A stretch of DNA of 64,000 nt from Streptomyces sp. NBC_00525 (GTDB taxonomy: Bacteria; Actinomycetota; Actinomycetes; Streptomycetales; Streptomycetaceae). The translations under genes were made by a program, and so were the position numbers. This document shows, piece by piece, positions 19,993 through 29,271 of the stretch. The notes below the pieces were generated by a model. It saw only the letters and a list, made by a program, of their open reading frames with translations, was not told the DNA's origin and did no database searches. Position 1 is the stretch's first letter. Each line of letters starts with the position of its first letter. The stretch spans positions 2,852,001-2,916,000 of the forward strand of contig NZ_CP107834.1 in the NCBI RefSeq assembly GCF_036346595.1, given 5' to 3'.

Positions 19993-21989
19993 GATCGGTC
20001 GTTGCCCTTCGGGTCGGTGGTGCGGAAGTAGCGGGGTGTGTCGTGTACGGAGAGCAGCCAGGCGCTCTCCGGGGCGGCGGAGACTCCGCCGATGAGGAGG
20101 CCCGACGCGGTGGCGCGCAGCACCAGTTCGTCGTGCGAGGCGGTGGCGGGGGCGCAGTGCAGCCACCGCCCGTCGGAGAGCCGGACGGCGGCCCGGCCGG
20201 CCCACACCTGGCGGAAGTCGCCGGTGTTCAGTTCCCAGTGCTCGCCGCCCGATTCGAGGACGACGGCGGTTCTGAGCGGCGTCTGCGGGGTGAGCCACAC
20301 CACGGTCTCGCGGTCCGTGCCGCTCGACCGGGTGTCGACGCGGAGCCCGTCGCCGTCGGCGGCGATCTCCCAGTCGAGGCCGGAGTCCGGGGCGTGCAGG
20401 CCCAGCGGGTGCTTCTCCTCCCAGGCGCCGGCGGCCGGCACCCCCCAGCCGAGCCCGGCGGCCCGGTCGTGGCGGCTGTTCTCCCGAGTCACCCACAGGC
20501 CCGCGGACCAGTGGGGGTTGTAGCCGTGGGAGCGGGTGCGGGGGTAGGGGCTGCGCAGCACCTTGGTGGTGCCCTCGCGCCAGACGGTGACGCCGCCGGC
20601 GGCCGCGTGCACCTCCAGGCGGCGGGCGGTGTCCGCGCCGCGCGGGCGGAGGGCGGTGCGCATCCGGGCCACGCCGTCCGGGCCGGGTGCGAGGACGCGC
20701 TCCAGGAGGGTGCTGTGGACGAGCCGCAGGGCCCCGTCCGCCGTCAGCGAGACGCGTACGCCGCGTCCCCGCCAGGCCAGTTCCGTGCCCTGCGGGACGG
20801 TTCGGGCGGCGGCGACGACCTCGGAGGCGTCGCGCACCCCCTGGCCCAGCCCGATCGGGTGGTCCCGTCCGTCGGCGCCGGTGAAGACGCCCTGGCGCAG
20901 GCCGATGGTCTGGAAGACGCGGCCGGTGGCGGGGCCGGTTCGGGTGAACTCCTGGAGCAGGCCCTCCCCGTCGAGGGTGAACGTGCCGGTGACGGTGGCG
21001 TCGCCGTCCCGTTCGGTGACCCGTACCCCGCCGTCGACCGGCTCCAGGGTGAGGTCGCGGGGCTCGCCCTCGCGCCAGCCGGCCGGGCGGTCGGCCCGGC
21101 AGCTCGGCCAGGTGGAGACGAGGACCGGGCCCCGGTGGCCGTCCGCGAGGACGCTCAGGGTGCCGTCGTCGCCGTCCACCTCGCAGGTGAGCCCGGACCG
21201 GGTGAACCGGTACGGCGCCACCCCGCGCGGGGTCCGGACCTCGTACGGGGGCCGGGTCAGGCGCAGCTCCCGGGTCGTGCCGCCGGGCTCGGTGAGGCGG
21301 GCCTCGCACACGGTGCCCCGGTCCACGTCGACGGACGCGTCGATCCGGAACTCGCCGAGGGCCAGGCAGTAGTCGACGGTGCGGACCCCGTCGACGATCC
21401 GTACGTCGGAGCGCAGCTCGTCGTCGCGGGACTCGGTGACGGAGGCGAAGCTCATCAGGCTGCCGAGGGCCGCCGTGGCCTGCTCGCCCAGGTCGGCGAA
21501 GACGCTGCGCACGACGAGCGGGATGTAGTTGTGCAGCTCCACGTTGCCGTCCTCGCCGGGGACGGCCCGGCCCACCGAGACGCAGCCGACGCGCCGGTAG
21601 AGCCGGAAGGCCACGGTGTTGGCCGGGTTGACGGTCAGCCGCAGCACCAGGCAGCCGGTGCGCATCATCCACTCGACGGCCTCGGTGAACAGCCTTCCGG
21701 TGACCAGTCCGCCGCGGTGGGCGGGGTGCACGAAGAACATGTCCGCGATGAGTTCGCCGGCGCGGGCCGACCGGCGGCCGGTGTTGTGGAAGAGGCCGAA
21801 CGTCCCCACGAGCCGCTCGTCGTCCTCGGCCACCAGGAACGTCGCCGTCTCGCGTCCGGCCAGCTCGCGGGCGAGTTCGTCGCCGCTGACGCCTCCGGCG
21901 ACCGGGTTGGGGTTGTCCCGGTGGCGGTTGTACAGCTCCGCGATGGCGTGCGCGTCGCCCTCCTGGTACGGGCGGATCGTGAGGGCCAT
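19989..21989 (-). CDS. GNAT acyltransferase fused to a large unrecognised C-terminal domain
   Basis: 666 residues. Residues 1 to about 160 are a GNAT domain (RPYQEGDAHAIAELYNRHRD, FFVHPAHRGGLVTGRLF, NPANTVAFRLYRRVG), with a somewhat altered acyl-CoA loop (HRGGLVTG). The following ~500 residues are rich in beta-strand-like patterns, Trp and acidic/Gly turns (GYNPHWSAGLWVTREN, LDWEIAADGDGL) and match no family I can name; a carbohydrate- or lipid-handling beta-sandwich is only a guess. GNATs in lipolanthine clusters join a polyketide chain to a peptide amine, a possible parallel. ATG 21989 is chosen because GGAGGT lies 6 bases upstream; a GTG at 21995 is within that site. Confidence 0.7.
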   Translation of the reverse strand: MALTIRPYQEGDAHAIAELYNRHRDNPNPVAGGVSGDELARELAGRETATFLVAEDDERLVGTFGLFHNTGRRSARAGELIADMFFVHPAHRGGLVTGRLFTEAVEWMMRTGCLVLRLTVNPANTVAFRLYRRVGCVSVGRAVPGEDGNVELHNYIPLVVRSVFADLGEQATAALGSLMSFASVTESRDDELRSDVRIVDGVRTVDYCLALGEFRIDASVDVDRGTVCEARLTEPGGTTRELRLTRPPYEVRTPRGVAPYRFTRSGLTCEVDGDDGTLSVLADGHRGPVLVSTWPSCRADRPAGWREGEPRDLTLEPVDGGVRVTERDGDATVTGTFTLDGEGLLQEFTRTGPATGRVFQTIGLRQGVFTGADGRDHPIGLGQGVRDASEVVAAARTVPQGTELAWRGRGVRVSLTADGALRLVHSTLLERVLAPGPDGVARMRTALRPRGADTARRLEVHAAAGGVTVWREGTTKVLRSPYPRTRSHGYNPHWSAGLWVTRENSRHDRAAGLGWGVPAAGAWEEKHPLGLHAPDSGLDWEIAADGDGLRVDTRSSGTDRETVVWLTPQTPLRTAVVLESGGEHWELNTGDFRQVWAGRAAVRLSDGRWLHCAPATASHDELVLRATASGLLIGGVSAAPESAWLLSVHDTPRYFRTTDPKGNDRS

Positions 21990-22045
21990 GGTCACACCTC
22001 CTTCTGAGGTCGTGTGGTTCCGGTTTCTGTCGGCGGGGCGGGTGT

Positions 22046-22588
22046 TCAGCCCTTGCGGCCGGTGGTGACGACGAGCGTCCCGGCGGCGGCGAGTTCGGTC
22101 CCGACGGTCGCCCGCACCTTCACCTGGCGCAGGCCGCCGAGGCGCTGGCCCAGCCGGGCCTCCAGGGTGAGCTGGTCGCCGGGGACGACGAGCCGGGAGA
22201 ACTTCATGTTGCTGATGGAGCCGAGGTAGCCGACGCTGCGCGAGGCGTCGTCCGGGCCGGGGCCCGCGGCGCCCTCCAGGATCTCCGCGACGTAGACGAC
22301 GGCGACCAGCTGGGCCATCGACTCGACGATCATCACGCCGGGCATGATCGAGTGGTCCGGGTAGTGCCCGGCGAAGAACGGCTCGTTGACGGAGACGCTC
22401 TTGACGCCGCGTCCCGAGACGCCCGGTACGACGTCGTAGGCCCGGTCGATCATCAGCATCGGCCAGCGGTGCGGCAGCATCCGCTTGATGTCGTCCGAGG
22501 AGTAGCTCAGCGCCTTGCGGGCGGGGGCCGGGGCCGCCGCGGGCGCGGGGGCCGGCGCGTCGAGGAGGGCGGTGGTCGCGGTGCTCAC
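22046..22588 (-). CDS. FabZ-like 3-hydroxyacyl-ACP dehydratase
   Basis: 180 residues: a 25-residue Ala/Pro tail at the N-terminus, then a hot-dog fold with MLPHRWPMLMIDRA and the active-site stretch FFAGHYPDHSIMPGVMIVES, in which the His and the Glu are present. It removes water from 3-hydroxyacyl-ACP to give enoyl-ACP. No enoyl reductase is seen in the operon, so double bonds may persist and a polyene-like chain is possible. The start overlaps the ACP stop by 4 bases. Confidence 0.9.
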   Translation of the reverse strand: MSTATTALLDAPAPAPAAAPAPARKALSYSSDDIKRMLPHRWPMLMIDRAYDVVPGVSGRGVKSVSVNEPFFAGHYPDHSIMPGVMIVESMAQLVAVVYVAEILEGAAGPGPDDASRSVGYLGSISNMKFSRLVVPGDQLTLEARLGQRLGGLRQVKVRATVGTELAAAGTLVVTTGRKG

Positions 22589-22881
22589 GCTGCGGTCTCC
22601 CGGTCCTCGATGAAGTCGACCAGGGCGTTGATGGAGCCGAAGGCCTCGAAGTCGTCGTCGCTGATCAGCACGTCGAACTCGTTGTTGACCATGACGACGA
22701 TCTCCAGCGTGTCCAGCGAGTCCATCTCCAGGCCCCGGCCGAACAGCGGCTGGTTGTCGGAGACCACGGCCGGCTCGACCTCGAGACCGAGCCGGTCGAT
22801 GATCATCGACTTGACCTTCATGTTCTTGCCGAGACGGGCCTCGGCCTGGGTGCGGATGTCCTCGAAGGTGGCGGTGGACAT
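22585..22881 (-). CDS. Acyl carrier protein (chain-extension ACP)
   Basis: 98 residues, acidic, with the phosphopantetheine serine S55 in LEMDSLDTLEIV. It carries the growing chain for the fused ketosynthase, FabG and FabZ. ATG 22881 with AGGAGAG upstream. It is clearly different from the second carrier protein at 29272-29526, which sits with the adenylation gene; this supports two separate carrier tasks. Confidence 0.92.
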   Translation of the reverse strand: MSTATFEDIRTQAEARLGKNMKVKSMIIDRLGLEVEPAVVSDNQPLFGRGLEMDSLDTLEIVVMVNNEFDVLISDDDFEAFGSINALVDFIEDRETAA

Positions 22882-22916
22882 AAGGGTTCTCTCCTGTGAA
22901 TAGGTGGGTTCTGCGG

Positions 22917-23669
22917 TCAGTTGGGGATCATTCCGCCGTCGACGGTCAGCACCTTTCCGGTGATGTACGAGGCGGCGGGCGAGGCCATGAAGACGGCCGC
23001 CTGCGCGACCTCCCCGGCGGTGCCGGTCCGGCCCATCGGGATCACCTGGAGGGCCTCCTTCAGATGGGCCGGGGGGACCTTCTTGACCATGTCGGTGTCG
23101 ATGAACCCCGGAGCGACGACGTTGACGCGGATGCCGCGCGGGGCGACCTCGTACGAGAGGGTCTTGGCCAGGGAGATCACTCCGCCCTTGCTGGCGGCGT
23201 AGTTGGCCTGGCCGGCCCGGCCCGCGATGCCGCTGGTGGAGGCGATCAGGACGATGGCGCCGCCGCTCGCGTACATCTGCTTGGTGGCCTCGCGGGCGGT
23301 GAGGAAGGAGCCGGTGAGGTTGGTGTCGATGACCTCCTGCCACTTGGCGCTGCTCATGGCCGCGAGGTGGCCGTCCGCGGTCACACCGGAGTTGAGTACG
23401 GCGACCTGGACCGGCCCCCACTCGGTGCGCACCCGCTTGAACATCGCCATGACCTGGGCCTCGTCGCCGACGTCGGCCCGGACGAGGAGGGCCTGCCGGC
23501 CGAGGGCGCGGATCTGCTCGGCGACCTCCTCCGCCTTGGCCTCGCTGGACCGGTAGTTGACGACGACGTCGCAGCCGTGTTCGGCGAGCGCGAGCGCGGT
23601 GGCCGCGCCGATGCCGCGCGACGCGCCGGTGACCAGGGCGCGGGTGCCCTCGGGGAACAGGAAGCTCAT
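22917..23669 (-). CDS. FabG-like 3-oxoacyl-ACP reductase
   Basis: 250 residues, classical short-chain dehydrogenase: nucleotide loop TGASRGIG (14-21), NSG at about 93, catalytic S144, Y157, K161 (ANYAASKGG), and a C-terminal GKVLTVDGGM. Reduces 3-ketoacyl-ACP with NADPH in the cycle with the fused KS and FabZ. ATG 23669 overlaps the upstream SbnB-like stop by 4 bases. Confidence 0.93.
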   Translation of the reverse strand: MSFLFPEGTRALVTGASRGIGAATALALAEHGCDVVVNYRSSEAKAEEVAEQIRALGRQALLVRADVGDEAQVMAMFKRVRTEWGPVQVAVLNSGVTADGHLAAMSSAKWQEVIDTNLTGSFLTAREATKQMYASGGAIVLIASTSGIAGRAGQANYAASKGGVISLAKTLSYEVAPRGIRVNVVAPGFIDTDMVKKVPPAHLKEALQVIPMGRTGTAGEVAQAAVFMASPAASYITGKVLTVDGGMIPN

Positions 23670-24694
23670 GCCGCGCCTCCCGCCATGGCCGCGGTGACCC
23701 GGTGCGCGCCGGGGTCGAAGCCGGGCGCCTCGCTGCCGATGCCGTCGCGCCTGGCGGCGACGAGGATCGTCCGGGCGACGGCGAGGTCGAGGATGCCGAG
23801 GCCGAACGGGGAGAAGACGATGGTCCCCGAGGTCTCGGGCTCCTCGCTCTGGCCGAGGACGGTGGCGATCTCGGCGTGCACGAACCGGCGGTGGCCCACC
23901 TCCTGCTCGGCGCGGTGCAGCGACGTCTGCTCGCGGATCGCGTGATCGATGTCGTCGACCACGTTGTACGCGTTCAGGACGGACGACGTGCTCAGGTCGC
24001 GCAGCGACAGGTGCAGGATCACCTGGTGCTCGGGGCGGTCCGGGTGGTCGGCGAGGTCGAGCCAGTAGCTGGAGTCGGTGGTGGCGATCGAGACCGTGCC
24101 GGTGCGCAGCGCGTCGCCGACCTCGCCGGCCAGGAAGGTGATCCCGGGGCGTTCGTCCGCCAGTTGGGCGGCGAAGGTGGCGGCGCGGCCGGGCACCGCG
24201 TCCTGGACGGTGACCGTGCGCAGCTCGGGGTGGACCAGCGCCAGGAAGTCCAGGACGCGCCGGTTGATCGTGCCGCAGCCGATCAGCCCGGCCGTGCGCA
24301 CCGGGCGGGCGCCGTGCAGCGAGCGGCTCGCGAGGGCGGCGGATGCGGCGGTGCGGGACGCCGAGATCCGGCTCGCCTCCAGAACGGCGGTCGGGTAGCC
24401 GGTGCGCAGGTCGTTGAGGATCTGGACCGACGAGGCGCGCTGCAGGCCGCGCTCCACGTTGGCCGGGAACGAGGAGATCCACTTCAGCCCCATGACGGGG
24501 TCGGGTCCGCCCAGGTAGGCGGGGAGCGAGATGATGCGGGAGCCGTCGTCGCCGGGAGGGCGCAGGAACCCGGAGTGCGGCACCTCCGAGCGGCCCTGGC
24601 CGTGCAGCACGTACGCGGTGCGCACCGCTTCGAGCACGTCGGGGTCGAGGCCGTCGAGCGCGGCGGCGACGTCCTCACGACCGAGGATTCTCAT
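23666..24694 (-). CDS. sbnB: SbnB-like N-(2-amino-2-carboxyethyl)-L-glutamate dehydrogenase (Dap biosynthesis)
   Basis: 342 residues of the ornithine cyclodeaminase/mu-crystallin family: VMGLKWISSFPANVERGL near residue 67 and the NAD loop GLIGCGTINRRVLDF. SbnB oxidises the SbnA product to release L-2,3-diaminopropionate, 2-oxoglutarate and ammonia-equivalent chemistry as known from staphyloferrin B. The direct pairing with an SbnA homologue makes the assignment firm. Product Dap is presumably the amino acid activated by the adenylation protein upstream. Confidence 0.9.
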   Translation of the reverse strand: MRILGREDVAAALDGLDPDVLEAVRTAYVLHGQGRSEVPHSGFLRPPGDDGSRIISLPAYLGGPDPVMGLKWISSFPANVERGLQRASSVQILNDLRTGYPTAVLEASRISASRTAASAALASRSLHGARPVRTAGLIGCGTINRRVLDFLALVHPELRTVTVQDAVPGRAATFAAQLADERPGITFLAGEVGDALRTGTVSIATTDSSYWLDLADHPDRPEHQVILHLSLRDLSTSSVLNAYNVVDDIDHAIREQTSLHRAEQEVGHRRFVHAEIATVLGQSEEPETSGTIVFSPFGLGILDLAVARTILVAARRDGIGSEAPGFDPGAHRVTAAMAGGAA

Positions 24695-24759
24695 GTCTGG
24701 TCAATTCCTCTGCGTGGAAGTTCGGTTGAGTGGTCTGAGGGGGGCGGGCCGGCGGGCGG

Positions 24760-25773
24760 TCAGCCGAAGCGGGACTCGACCCAGGAGTCGCTGTAGATCG
24801 TGTCGAGGTAGCGGTCGCCGCCGTCGGGGAGGATCGCGACGCAGGTGGCACCGGGCGTGATCCAGGAGGCGGCGTCCATCAGGGCGGAGATCACCGCGCC
24901 GGACGAGCCGCCGGCGAGGATCGACTCCCGTCCCAGCAGGGCGCGGCAGCCCCGTACGCAGTCCAGGTCGGTCGTCTTGACCACGCGGTCCGCGAGGCCG
25001 GGGCGCAGCAGCGCCGGGACCACGGCCGCGCCGTGTCCGGGGATGGTGCGGCGGTGCTGCCGCTCCCAGGACTCGGGCGGGCCGAAGATCACGCTGCCCA
25101 CCGCGTCCACCGCGACCACCCGGGTGGGCAGGTTCTCGGCGGCGATGTACTCGGCGCAGCCGCGCAGGGTGCCGGTGGTGCCGGCGGCCAGGAAGAGGTA
25201 GTCGGGGGCCTGCGGCAGCGCCTCGTGGATCTCGCGCATGGTGTGCTGGTGGGCCAGGGCGTTGTACTCGTTGCCGTACTGGTTGGGCCAGTAGGCGTCG
25301 GGCACGGTGGTCAGGAGTTCCCGCACCCGCCTGATCCGGGACGGCAGGTACTCGCCGGTCTCCGGGTCGCGGTCCACGATCTCGACGGTCGCCCCGTAGG
25401 CCCGCATGATCGCGGTGTTCTGGGTGGTGGTGCGCGGGTCGACGACGCAGATCAGGTCGAGCCGGTAGAAGTTGCAGAGCTGGGCCAGGGCGATGCCGAG
25501 GTTGCCGGACGAGGACTCCACGACGGTGGAGATGCCCGGCACCAGCGCGCCGGTGGACAGGGCGTGCTCGATCATGGAGCGGGCGGCGCGGTCCTTGATG
25601 GAGCCGCCGGGGTTGAACCGCTCGCACTTGCCGTAGACCTGGAAGAGCGCGGGTGGGAAGAGGCGGTCCAGGGCGACCAGCGGGGTGGCGCCGATCGTCG
25701 CGATGATGTCCGGATCGCGACGGCGGGCCGCGGTGACTGCGCGGGCCGTCGCGTCGGAGGGGGCTACGGTCAT
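24760..25773 (-). CDS. sbnA: SbnA-like PLP enzyme, N-(2-amino-2-carboxyethyl)-L-glutamate synthase (Dap biosynthesis)
   Basis: 337 residues of the cysteine-synthase fold. Schiff-base Lys is K60 in FNPGGSIKDRAA; the substrate loop ESSSGNLGIALA and the PLP phosphate loop AAGTTGTLRG follow. SbnA joins O-phospho-L-serine with L-glutamate. The N-terminal IIATIGATPLVAL is typical of SbnA rather than CysK. ATG 25773 overlaps the LanB-like stop by 4 bases; the SbnB gene follows after 65 bases. Confidence 0.92.
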   Translation of the reverse strand: MTVAPSDATARAVTAARRRDPDIIATIGATPLVALDRLFPPALFQVYGKCERFNPGGSIKDRAARSMIEHALSTGALVPGISTVVESSSGNLGIALAQLCNFYRLDLICVVDPRTTTQNTAIMRAYGATVEIVDRDPETGEYLPSRIRRVRELLTTVPDAYWPNQYGNEYNALAHQHTMREIHEALPQAPDYLFLAAGTTGTLRGCAEYIAAENLPTRVVAVDAVGSVIFGPPESWERQHRRTIPGHGAAVVPALLRPGLADRVVKTTDLDCVRGCRALLGRESILAGGSSGAVISALMDAASWITPGATCVAILPDGGDRYLDTIYSDSWVESRFG

Positions 25774-28067
25774 TCCGGTACCTTTCTGCTGATCTGTAGC
25801 CGGAGTTCGCTGACGTAGCGCTCGCCCTCGGCCCCGGTGAACCAGGAGTCCCGCGGGTGCGGAAGCGGCTCGCTGAGGATCACGGTGGTGTCCTCGCCGA
25901 GGCGCCGGGCGCGGCGGACGAGGTTGGCGAAGGAGAGCACGAGGGTGGGGCTGGTGAAGTCGACCAGGGACGGCTTGGTCTCCTGGGGGAACTTCACGAA
26001 GGCCTGGTCGGGCAGTCCGCTCGCGCGCAGCCAGCGCCGTACGGCCAGGTAGTCGCCCGCCCGGTCGGGCTTGGCGGCGAGCGGGATCTCCCCGGCCGGC
26101 TTGCGCCAGGTCTCCCGGAACAGGACGAGCCCGTCGAGGCTCACCCGTGGGGCGTGCGGCTGGTCGAGCCCGATCTTGAAGGCGTCGGCGGCGATGATCG
26201 ACACCGGTACGGCGAGCAGTTCGGCCATGCTCCACACGCGCCCGTCGGGCGTGGTGGCGGTGACCGTGCCGTCCCGCTCGGCCAGGGCGATCGCGGCGGC
26301 CGGGTCGATCCGGGACCGGTCGTCGAACGGGGCGCGGGTGAACCCGATGAGCCGGTCGCCCGCGCCGATGGGGGCGGGCACCATCCGGCCGCTGTTGCGC
26401 TTCCAGTCGACGGGCAGCAGCGGCACCAGGCGGGGTGCGCCGATGGCCTCGTTCACCCGGTCGCGCAGCGACGCCGCGCCACTGGTCCAGTCGAGGAACG
26501 GCAGGTCGCAGGTGGCGAGGCAGGCGTGCAGCTCACCGAGGACGGTGGTCAGCCCGCCGTCCGCCTCCCGGACCACCTGGAGGTCGGGGCTGTGCAGGGC
26601 GAGATGGGGTGCGACGGGTCCGGTCGCGAAGACGGCACGCGCCCGCCGCTCGATGTCCGCCACCCGCAGCCCGACCGGTTCCGTGCCGGCCGGGTCGAGG
26701 TCCAGGACCTCGCGCCACTTGCGGGCGAGGTCCGCGGTCGCGGTGTGCACCGGACGGGCACCGTCGCCCCAGAACAGCCCGAGCACCTGGGGCCACACAT
26801 CGGCCAGGGTGACCCGGGGGCGCCGGGCGGCGGCGGCCCGGACGAACCCGGCCATCTCCGCCTCGACCAGTTCCACGAGGCGGTTGCCGAACCAGTCCGC
26901 CGCGTCGGCCACCAGGGCGAGCGGGCGGGCGATGCCGTCCAGGAAGTCGGTGCCGACCTCGACCCGGCAGTCCCGCACCGCGTCCTGGTAGCAGAGGGTG
27001 CGGCCGGCGTAGGCCTTGCCCTCGTCGCGGGAGGCGTCGAGTCCGGTCGTCGTGACGAAGTACGCGTCCAGCTCGTCGAGGCGGGCGGCGAGTTCGGCGG
27101 ACGTGGTGGCGGCGTCGATGGCCTCGCGGTGCCGGTCGAGCGCGGTGAGGACGGTCTCGAAGCGGACGAACATCTCGGGGTCGGCGACGGCGGCGACCCG
27201 CCGTCGCAGTATCCGCTCGGCGCGCACGTCGACCGGGATGTTGGCGTCCCAGGTCAGCACGCGCTGCTTGAGCAGCCGGTTGAGGATCTTCTCGACGCGG
27301 GGCCGGGCCCCCTCGGCCTCCCAGCCGTCCTCGCGGACCAGGGCCTCGGTGATCGCCGCGCCGTTGCGTTCCCCGTCCGCGTACGCGAGGACCTGGCGGT
27401 CCTCCGGGCGCAGCCGGGTCTCGCGTCCGCCCGGCAGCAGCAGCCCGTCGCCGTCGAGGTGGACGTCGGGCCGGAGCTGCGGCGGGAACCACCAGCGGGC
27501 GCCGGGCTGCGCGGCCATCCAGTCCGCCACGGCGGCCAGCGCCCAGCGTTCGAAGTGCGTACGGCTCCGCGCGACCAGCCGCTCGCCGTGGTCCGCGGCG
27601 AGGCTGCCGGGTGCCCGTCCGACGGACATCCAGGCGGCCGGGCCGAAGAAGCCGATGGTCTCGGCCTTGGCGCAGTAGCGCAGCCAGTACATGGCCAGGG
27701 TGCGTTCGCGCTGCTTGCGCTTGGACTCCTTGCCGGTGCCGGCGGCCAGCGCGTCGAGCACACGGTAGACGGTGCGGTTCTGCCAGGCGATGGCCGTACG
27801 GACCTTCTCGTCGCCGGCCAGGGCGGCCAGGCGGCGCGTCTCGGCCGCGCTGTCCGCGAGGTAGGCGGCGGCGAAGGCGTCCTCGTCCCCGCTGTCGGCG
27901 GCGGCCGCGGCGGCGGGGCCGCCGAGCAGGTCGAGGCCCGAGGCGGGGAAGCCGGCGCTGCGCAGCAGCCCGACGCCCCACATGTGCCACTCGCTGTCGC
28001 CGAGGCGCCGGGTGGGCCGGAAGTCGGCCCAGTCGTGCTCGCGCAGCGCTTCACGTGTGCTGGTCAC
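25770..28067 (-). CDS. Full-length LanB-like (glutamylation-type) dehydratase family protein
   Basis: 765 residues, matching the N-terminal ~800-residue Lant_dehydr_N domain in length and layout: AWQNRTVYRVLDALAAG, YWLRYCAKAETIGFFGPAAW near residue 150, and the terminal HPRDSWFTGAEGERYVSELRL. There is no SpaB_C elimination domain. Known LanB-type domains use aminoacyl-tRNA to acylate a side chain or a peptide C-terminus (dehydratases and PEARLs). In an operon of Dap and polyketide genes without its own precursor peptide, it may aminoacylate a carrier-bound amino acid, or serve the neighbouring thiopeptide. GTG start 28067 overlaps the aminotransferase stop. Confidence 0.8.
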   Translation of the reverse strand: MTSTREALREHDWADFRPTRRLGDSEWHMWGVGLLRSAGFPASGLDLLGGPAAAAAADSGDEDAFAAAYLADSAAETRRLAALAGDEKVRTAIAWQNRTVYRVLDALAAGTGKESKRKQRERTLAMYWLRYCAKAETIGFFGPAAWMSVGRAPGSLAADHGERLVARSRTHFERWALAAVADWMAAQPGARWWFPPQLRPDVHLDGDGLLLPGGRETRLRPEDRQVLAYADGERNGAAITEALVREDGWEAEGARPRVEKILNRLLKQRVLTWDANIPVDVRAERILRRRVAAVADPEMFVRFETVLTALDRHREAIDAATTSAELAARLDELDAYFVTTTGLDASRDEGKAYAGRTLCYQDAVRDCRVEVGTDFLDGIARPLALVADAADWFGNRLVELVEAEMAGFVRAAAARRPRVTLADVWPQVLGLFWGDGARPVHTATADLARKWREVLDLDPAGTEPVGLRVADIERRARAVFATGPVAPHLALHSPDLQVVREADGGLTTVLGELHACLATCDLPFLDWTSGAASLRDRVNEAIGAPRLVPLLPVDWKRNSGRMVPAPIGAGDRLIGFTRAPFDDRSRIDPAAAIALAERDGTVTATTPDGRVWSMAELLAVPVSIIAADAFKIGLDQPHAPRVSLDGLVLFRETWRKPAGEIPLAAKPDRAGDYLAVRRWLRASGLPDQAFVKFPQETKPSLVDFTSPTLVLSFANLVRRARRLGEDTTVILSEPLPHPRDSWFTGAEGERYVSELRLQISRKVPE

Positions 28068-29266
28068 GCGGCCCGCCCTTCGAGGTCCGCGCCGGCTTCG
28101 GCCCCGCGCAGCGCAGCGGCGAGCCGGGCGACCCCCTCGGGGATGCGCTTGCGCGGGACGTTGCTGAAGCAGAGCCGCAGGCTGTCGCGGCACTCGCCGT
28201 CGAGCCCGAAGTGGCTGCCGGGGACGAAGGAGACGCCGTGCCGCGCCGCGGCCTGCGCGAGGCGGCCGGTGTCGGCGCCGCCCTCGTGCCGCAGCCACAG
28301 GTAGAACCCGCCGTCCGGCCGCTGCCAGCGCCAGGGGCCCTCGGTGCCCAGCTCCCGCTCCAGCGCGTCGGCCATCAGGCCGCACCGCTCCCGGTAGCGC
28401 TCGCGGTAGGCGTCGATCAGGGCGTCCCAGCCGCCGCGGGTGTGGAAGGCGGCCAGCGCGGCCTGGGCGAACGCCGAGGGCGAGAGCGCCATGACCTCGA
28501 CCGTGCCGCGCAGCCGCTCGGCGACCTGCTCGGGCGCGGCGATCCAGCCGCAGCGCAGTCCGGGGGCGAAGACCTTGGAGAACGTGCCGAGGTAGACGAC
28601 GTTCTCCGGGTCGATGCCCTGGAGGACGGGGACCGTGGTGCCGTCGAAGCCGAGCAGCCCGTACGGGTTGTCCTCGACGATCAGCAGGTCCAGTTCCCGC
28701 GCGGCCTCGGCCAGTTGGTGGCGCCGCTCGACGGAGAGGGTGGCGCCGGTGGGGTTCTGGAAGGTCGGGTTGCAGTACAGCATCCGGACGCGCTGCCCCT
28801 CGGCCCGCAGCCGGGCCACGGTGTCCCGCAGCGCCGGCGCGTCGAGCCCCTCGGCGTCCTCGGGGGCGCCGTGCAGCCGCAGGCCCGCCGTGCGGAAGGC
28901 GACGGCCGCGCCCGGATAGGCGGGCGTCTGGCACAGGACGGTCTCCCCCGGTGCGGCGAGGCCGAGGCCCAGGGCCAGCAGGCCCATCTGGGAGCCGGCG
29001 GTCGGCACCAGGCTCGCCGCGTCGGTGCGGCCGCCCTCACGGCCCATCAGGTCGGTGATGGCCGGGACGAGGGCCTTGGCGACGTGCGGGGTGCTGTACT
29101 GGAGGGCGATCCGGCCGCCGATCCGGGTCAGCCGGGCGAACTGTTCGGAGAGTTCCTTCACGGGCAGCAGGTCGAGGTCCGGCAGGCCGCCGGCGAAGGA
29201 GATCAGGTCGCCGCCGCGCTCGAAGAGCTGCGGCATTCCGGGCGAGGGTCTGACATCGGTCCACAT
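28064..29266 (-). CDS. PLP-dependent class I/II aminotransferase
   Basis: 400 residues. The fold-type I signature YLGTFSKVFAPGLRCGW includes the PLP lysine; NPTFQNPTGATLS and VEDNPYGLLGF are characteristic of the LysN/MocR-like aminotransferase branch (2-aminoadipate type) without a DNA-binding domain. It may supply or modify an amino acid in the pathway, or aminate a keto intermediate. ATG 29266 with GGGGAG 9 bases upstream, 5 bases after the carrier-protein gene. Confidence 0.88.
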   Translation of the reverse strand: MWTDVRPSPGMPQLFERGGDLISFAGGLPDLDLLPVKELSEQFARLTRIGGRIALQYSTPHVAKALVPAITDLMGREGGRTDAASLVPTAGSQMGLLALGLGLAAPGETVLCQTPAYPGAAVAFRTAGLRLHGAPEDAEGLDAPALRDTVARLRAEGQRVRMLYCNPTFQNPTGATLSVERRHQLAEAARELDLLIVEDNPYGLLGFDGTTVPVLQGIDPENVVYLGTFSKVFAPGLRCGWIAAPEQVAERLRGTVEVMALSPSAFAQAALAAFHTRGGWDALIDAYRERYRERCGLMADALERELGTEGPWRWQRPDGGFYLWLRHEGGADTGRLAQAAARHGVSFVPGSHFGLDGECRDSLRLCFSNVPRKRIPEGVARLAAALRGAEAGADLEGRAA

Positions 29267-29271
29267 GGCCG

